This document shows positions 5,520 through 8,310 of a stretch of 8,310 bases of DNA, piece after piece. The stretch spans positions 1 to 8,310 of the forward strand of contig CATMOP010000074.1 of the NCBI GenBank assembly GCA_950072225.1, read 5' to 3'. Position 1 is the first letter of the stretch; each line of letters opens with the position of its first letter. The position numbers were made by a program, and so were the translations under genes. Origin of the DNA: an uncultured Nitrospina sp. GTDB lineage: Bacteria > Nitrospinota > Nitrospinia > Nitrospinales > VA-1. The notes under the pieces were generated by a model. It searched no databases, was not told the origin of the DNA, and was given only the letters and a program-made list of their open reading frames with translations.

Positions 5520-7340
5520 ATGTGTGGAATCACCGGCGTTGTTGGATTAAAAAGTATATCCGAGCTTCTTTTTGAGGGGGTCAGGAACCTGGAATACAGG
5601 GGTTATGACTCCTGTGGTGTTGCCTTGATGAATAAAACCCGTCTCATTATCAAAAAAGATATAGGCGGAGTGGAAGAGTTTTATCGAAAACACAATGTCC
5701 TCCAACTGAAAAGCAAGATAGGTATCGCCCATACCCGCTGGGCAACGCACGGAAAAGTAACGCGGAACAATAGCCATCCTTTTACCTCCCGCGATGGTAA
5801 TTTTGCGGTGGTTCATAATGGAATTATTTCCAATTACCGCCCTTTGAGGGATCAGCTACGAAAGGAAGGTTTTAAGTTTTCTTCTGAAACCGATACCGAA
5901 ATTCTTGCCCATCTTCTGGAGAAGTTTTATAAGCGTAGCCGGAATGTTGAGAAAGCTTTTGTGAAGACGCTGAACCTCATTGAAGGAACCTTTGCGTTTG
6001 CGTTTATTTCTTCCTACCTTCCGGAACAGATTTTTTGCGCCAAAAGGGAATCGCCCCTGATGCTGGGAATCGGTGATGAGATTAAATTTATTGGTTCCGA
6101 TTTCAATGCGTTCATTGATCATACCAAAAATGCCGTAATTCTGGATGATGATGAATATGCCATTCTTTCCCGGGATACCTATGTTGTGAAAAGCCTTTTG
6201 AGCAAGGAGGAAGTCACAAAACCCATAATTAAAATTGAATGGGACAGTGAGACTTCCAAAAAGGGTGGCTATCCACATTATATGCTCAAGGAAATTTACG
6301 AACAGCCGCAAACTATTTCCAATGCGTTGGATCTGGAGACATCAGGACTGGATGAGATTGTTAATTTGTTTGCAAGATCCCGAAACTCTTATTTTCTTGG
6401 CGTGGGAACCACTTTTTATGTCGCGAAATATGCTAAATATGTTTTTTCGCAGTTGGCGCAGGAATTTTTTCCATCTGTCAGTTCTGATGAGTTCATGGTA
6501 TTGGCCAATGTGGACAAACAGTCCCTGGTTTTTGCCCTTTCACAATCCGGTGAGACTTTTGATACTTTGTCGGCACTGAAATATGCCAAGTCCAGGGGTG
6601 CCCGGACTGCGGCGGTTGTCAATGTCATGGGTTCCTCTATTGCCCGGTTGGTTGAAAAGGTGGTTCTCCAGGGCTCGGGACCGGAAATCTGCGTGATCAG
6701 CACCAAGGCCGCATTATCGCAAATGGTGATACTTACTTTGCTGGCAATGAAGCTTGCTTTAAAAAAGAAGGTTATCACCCGAAAAACTTACAACCAGCAT
6801 CTGCGGGCTTTGCAGGATCTTCCTGAAATCATCCAGGGAATTTTGAACGAGCGGTCCGGCTTTATCCATCGCCTCGCCAGCAAGTATTCAGGGAGCCGCA
6901 ACTGGCTCTATTTAGGGCGGGGAGTTTACTATCCCATTGCTTTGGAGGCGGCTTTGAAAATGAAAGAGGTCGCTTATATTCATGCAGAAGGAATGCCCGG
7001 CGGATTTTTAAAACACGGAACACTGGCTATGATTGATGATGATGTTTTTTCAATCGTATTTGTCCCGCCTCCTGAAGACAAAGCACTCTATGAATTGACT
7101 CTGAACAGTATTGAGGAAATTCGCGCCCGGTCAGGTTTTGTTCTGGGAATTCATTTCACCGAGCGAGGAAAAAATCAGGATTTATATAGTGAAGAACTGA
7201 TCCTTCCAAAAGTGCATCCTTTGACGGCCCCCCTTATTCAGTTGGTCATTGGCCAGTTGTTTGCATATTTTACTGCCACCTCCCTGAAGCGCAATATCGA
7301 CAAACCCCGATTTCTTGCCAAATCAGTTACCGTTGCCTGA
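5520..7340 (+). CDS. glmS: Glutamine-fructose-6-phosphate aminotransferase (isomerising)
   Basis: GlmS makes glucosamine-6-phosphate from fructose-6-phosphate and glutamine, the first committed step toward UDP-GlcNAc. At 606 aa it has full length (E. coli 609). The N-terminal class II glutaminase domain starts with the nucleophile C2 after Met removal ('CGITGVVG') and shows 'LEYRGYDSCG' (24-33), 'HTRWATHGKVT' (71-81), 'VVHNGIISNY' (97-106) and 'SETDTEILAH' (122-131). Two SIS domains follow: 'GVGTTFY' (294-300), 'SQSGETFDTL' (341-350), 'STKAALSQ' (394-401) and 'YPIALEAALKMKEVAYIHAE' (471-490). The isomerase residues corresponding to E. coli K485, E488, H504 and K603 are present as K480, E483, H499 and K601 in the terminal 'KPRFLAKSVTV'. 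The usually invariant GELKHGP reads GFLKHGT, with F496 replacing Glu. The gene is last in the fis-glmU unit, 15 nt after its neighbour. Identity is very secure. Confidence 0.97.
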   Translation: MCGITGVVGLKSISELLFEGVRNLEYRGYDSCGVALMNKTRLIIKKDIGGVEEFYRKHNVLQLKSKIGIAHTRWATHGKVTRNNSHPFTSRDGNFAVVHNGIISNYRPLRDQLRKEGFKFSSETDTEILAHLLEKFYKRSRNVEKAFVKTLNLIEGTFAFAFISSYLPEQIFCAKRESPLMLGIGDEIKFIGSDFNAFIDHTKNAVILDDDEYAILSRDTYVVKSLLSKEEVTKPIIKIEWDSETSKKGGYPHYMLKEIYEQPQTISNALDLETSGLDEIVNLFARSRNSYFLGVGTTFYVAKYAKYVFSQLAQEFFPSVSSDEFMVLANVDKQSLVFALSQSGETFDTLSALKYAKSRGARTAAVVNVMGSSIARLVEKVVLQGSGPEICVISTKAALSQMVILTLLAMKLALKKKVITRKTYNQHLRALQDLPEIIQGILNERSGFIHRLASKYSGSRNWLYLGRGVYYPIALEAALKMKEVAYIHAEGMPGGFLKHGTLAMIDDDVFSIVFVPPPEDKALYELTLNSIEEIRARSGFVLGIHFTERGKNQDLYSEELILPKVHPLTAPLIQLVIGQLFAYFTATSLKRNIDKPRFLAKSVTVA

Positions 7341-7385
7341 AGATTTTTCTGCTCGGGTACCTCTAAAAATTGTTTTTGGCCATGA

Positions 7386-7423
7386 GCTCCTTAGCAGGAG
7401 AGGCAGATAGCAAGGGCTTTTTT
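7386..7423 (+). terminator. Weak candidate intrinsic terminator after glmS
   Basis: GCTCCTT (7386-7392) can pair with AAGGGC (7412-7417) with one bulged T, directly followed by six Ts (7418-7423). The loop is long (19 nt) and the smaller CTCCT/AGGAG hairpin competes with it, so it is only a possible end for the glmS transcript, 46 nt past the stop. Confidence 0.25.
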
Positions 7424-7558
7424 GGCTGCGATAACTCTTTGCTAGCCATAAAAAGTGGTTGCACATCGGCCCCACGCCAAGTGGCCCTTATGAAATAAAG
7501 GCTACGAGTTGCCCAAGGAAAAATTACCGAATAAGTAGAGGCCCTTGGAAATATTTTA

Positions 7559-7588
7559 TTGCCAGGTTTCAAGACGGTCTGTTACATT
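7559..7588 (+). promoter_or_regulatory. Possible promoter for thiD
   Basis: TTGCCA (7559-7564) and TACATT (7583-7588) are spaced 18 nt apart, about 38 nt upstream of the thiD ATG. The -35 matches consensus at 5 of 6 and the -10 at 4 of 6. It is the best match I see in the spacer, but a weak one. Confidence 0.3.
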
Positions 7589-7615
7589 AAACCTTCCTTA
7601 ACTTCTTACTTTAAT

Positions 7616-7619
7616 GAGG
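7616..7619 (+). promoter_or_regulatory. Ribosome binding site of thiD
   Basis: GAGG lies 6 nt before the ATG at 7626 and supports that start, which directly precedes the conserved AGSDSGGGAG motif. Confidence 0.5.
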
Positions 7620-7625
7620 CTATAT

Positions 7626-8310
7626 ATGCCTGACAGAACTGCAGTAGCTTTGACGATAGCCGGATCGGATTCGGGAGGGGGCGCGGGTATTCAAGCAGAC
7701 CTTAAAACATTTTCCGCCTTTGGGGTGTTTGGCAAAACAGTGATCACCTCCATCACGTCGCAAAATACCTTAGGGGTCCAGGCGGTGGATGATTTGCCGG
7801 TTGGCGTTGTGGAAAACCAGCTGAAATCAATTCTTGAGGATGATAAATGCCAGGCGGTTAAGACAGGTATGTTGGGCAACGAGCATATTGTCGATCGGGT
7901 CGCTTCCCTGCTCAAACGTTACAGGGTTAAAAGATTGGTTGTCGATCCTATTATTTTTTCTTCTTCTGGGAAAAAGCTCCTTACGTCATCCGGGATTGAG
8001 ATGATGAAGAAGCGTTTACTCCCCTTGGCGTATCTTGTAACCCCTAATATCAAGGAGGCTGAAATTTTATCTGGAATAAAAATCCGCCGACTCGCAGACA
8101 GAAAACGAGCAGCACGTAAAATTCTTAAAACCGGAGTGCGGGCGGTTGTGCTGACAGGGGGGCACTTGAAGGGAAAGCCGGAGGATCTGTTTCTGGATAA
8201 TACTGGTATGGAAGTTTTAAGTTCAGAGCGGCTGTCGAAATCGGATCTCCATGGAACAGGTTGCGTTTTTTCATCAGCGATTACCGCTGGTTTGGGGTTA
8301 GGCTGGAAGA
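7626..8310 (+). CDS. thiD: Hydroxymethylpyrimidine/phosphomethylpyrimidine kinase ThiD (3' end outside window)
   Basis: ThiD phosphorylates 4-amino-5-hydroxymethyl-2-methylpyrimidine and then its monophosphate, giving the pyrimidine diphosphate used for thiamine phosphate synthesis. The first 228 codons are present of a family usually about 260-270 aa long. The ribokinase-like fold is clear: 'IAGSDSGGGAGIQADLKTF' (11-29) for pyrimidine binding, 'TSITSQNTLGVQ' (41-52), 'VKTGMLG' (78-84), 'VVDPII' (105-110), 'VTPNIKEAEIL' (138-148), 'VVLTGGH' (174-180), and the anion-hole/catalytic motif 'LHGTGCVFSSAI' (208-219) with C213. No ThiE domain can be judged because the C-terminus is missing. The gene begins after a 285-bp spacer with its own candidate promoter, so it is probably not part of the glmS unit. 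Confidence 0.95.
   Translation, partial: MPDRTAVALTIAGSDSGGGAGIQADLKTFSAFGVFGKTVITSITSQNTLGVQAVDDLPVGVVENQLKSILEDDKCQAVKTGMLGNEHIVDRVASLLKRYRVKRLVVDPIIFSSSGKKLLTSSGIEMMKKRLLPLAYLVTPNIKEAEILSGIKIRRLADRKRAARKILKTGVRAVVLTGGHLKGKPEDLFLDNTGMEVLSSERLSKSDLHGTGCVFSSAITAGLGLGWK

Larger units (their letters stand above)
7341..7625. other. Spacer between glmS and thiD with several inverted repeats
   Basis: No convincing gene is visible. The stretch contains CTCCT-TAGC-AGGAG (7387-7400), a longer repeat TAGCAAGGG (7408-7416) against CTCTTTGCTA (7435-7444) pairing with two G-U steps, and CCAAGG/CCTTGG (7513-7518 and 7543-7548). GGCCCTT occurs twice as a direct repeat (7483-7489 and 7540-7546). A 38-codon ORF runs on the plus strand (7382-7498) and a 69-codon ORF on the minus strand (7572-7363); neither has a clear ribosome site. 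This could be a dispersed repeat, a small RNA or untranslated leader. I saw no TPP-riboswitch core before thiD. Confidence 0.45.

Noticed and set aside
5856..6311. 151-codon minus-strand ORF within glmS
   Set aside because: Antisense to strongly conserved glutaminase and linker sequence; no motif or ribosome site.
7341..7625. TPP riboswitch before thiD
   Set aside because: I looked for the conserved CTGAGA and ACCTGATC-type core sequences and did not find them in the spacer.

Overview
The window holds seven complete genes and two cut by its edges, in two divergent transcription units plus a separate gene at the right end. It looks like chromosomal housekeeping DNA from a Gram-negative bacterium of moderate GC. 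A short Fis-family protein points to a proteobacterial or 'deltaproteobacterial'/Nitrospinota-like lineage; this placement is inference and cannot be settled from the window.

Left unit, minus strand (3041 down to 1): a MtaB-type tRNA methylthiotransferase, a SAM hydroxide adenosyltransferase (DUF62 family), the trans-translation protein SmpB, and the N-terminal part of a SAM-dependent methyltransferase with a winged-helix dimerisation domain. The genes overlap or lie close together (13-nt overlap, about 60-nt gap, 20-nt gap), so they probably form one operon. Three of the four proteins bind SAM.

A 200-bp divergent spacer (3042-3241) carries a good sigma70-type promoter facing right. Its -35 hexamer is the exact centre of an 18-bp inverted repeat.

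Right unit, plus strand (3242 to 7340): a 95-aa Fis-like DNA-binding protein overlaps by 19 nt a short GlmU-type uridylyltransferase of 250 aa that lacks the acetyltransferase domain. Next come a 401-aa archaeal-type sugar-nucleotidyltransferase/left-handed beta-helix protein and GlmS. Together these supply most of the route from fructose-6-phosphate to UDP-N-acetylglucosamine for peptidoglycan and LPS; only phosphoglucosamine mutase (GlmM) is not seen. The two activities of ordinary bacterial GlmU seem to be split between two proteins: the short one keeps the nucleotidyltransferase signature, while the long one has a complete beta-helix but has lost two signature residues of its nucleotidyltransferase site. 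This is the most interesting feature of the window.

Right end: a 285-bp spacer (7341-7625) rich in inverted repeats and open on both strands, possibly a dispersed repeat or small RNA/ORF, followed by the first 228 codons of thiD (thiamine pyrimidine kinase), which runs off the edge.
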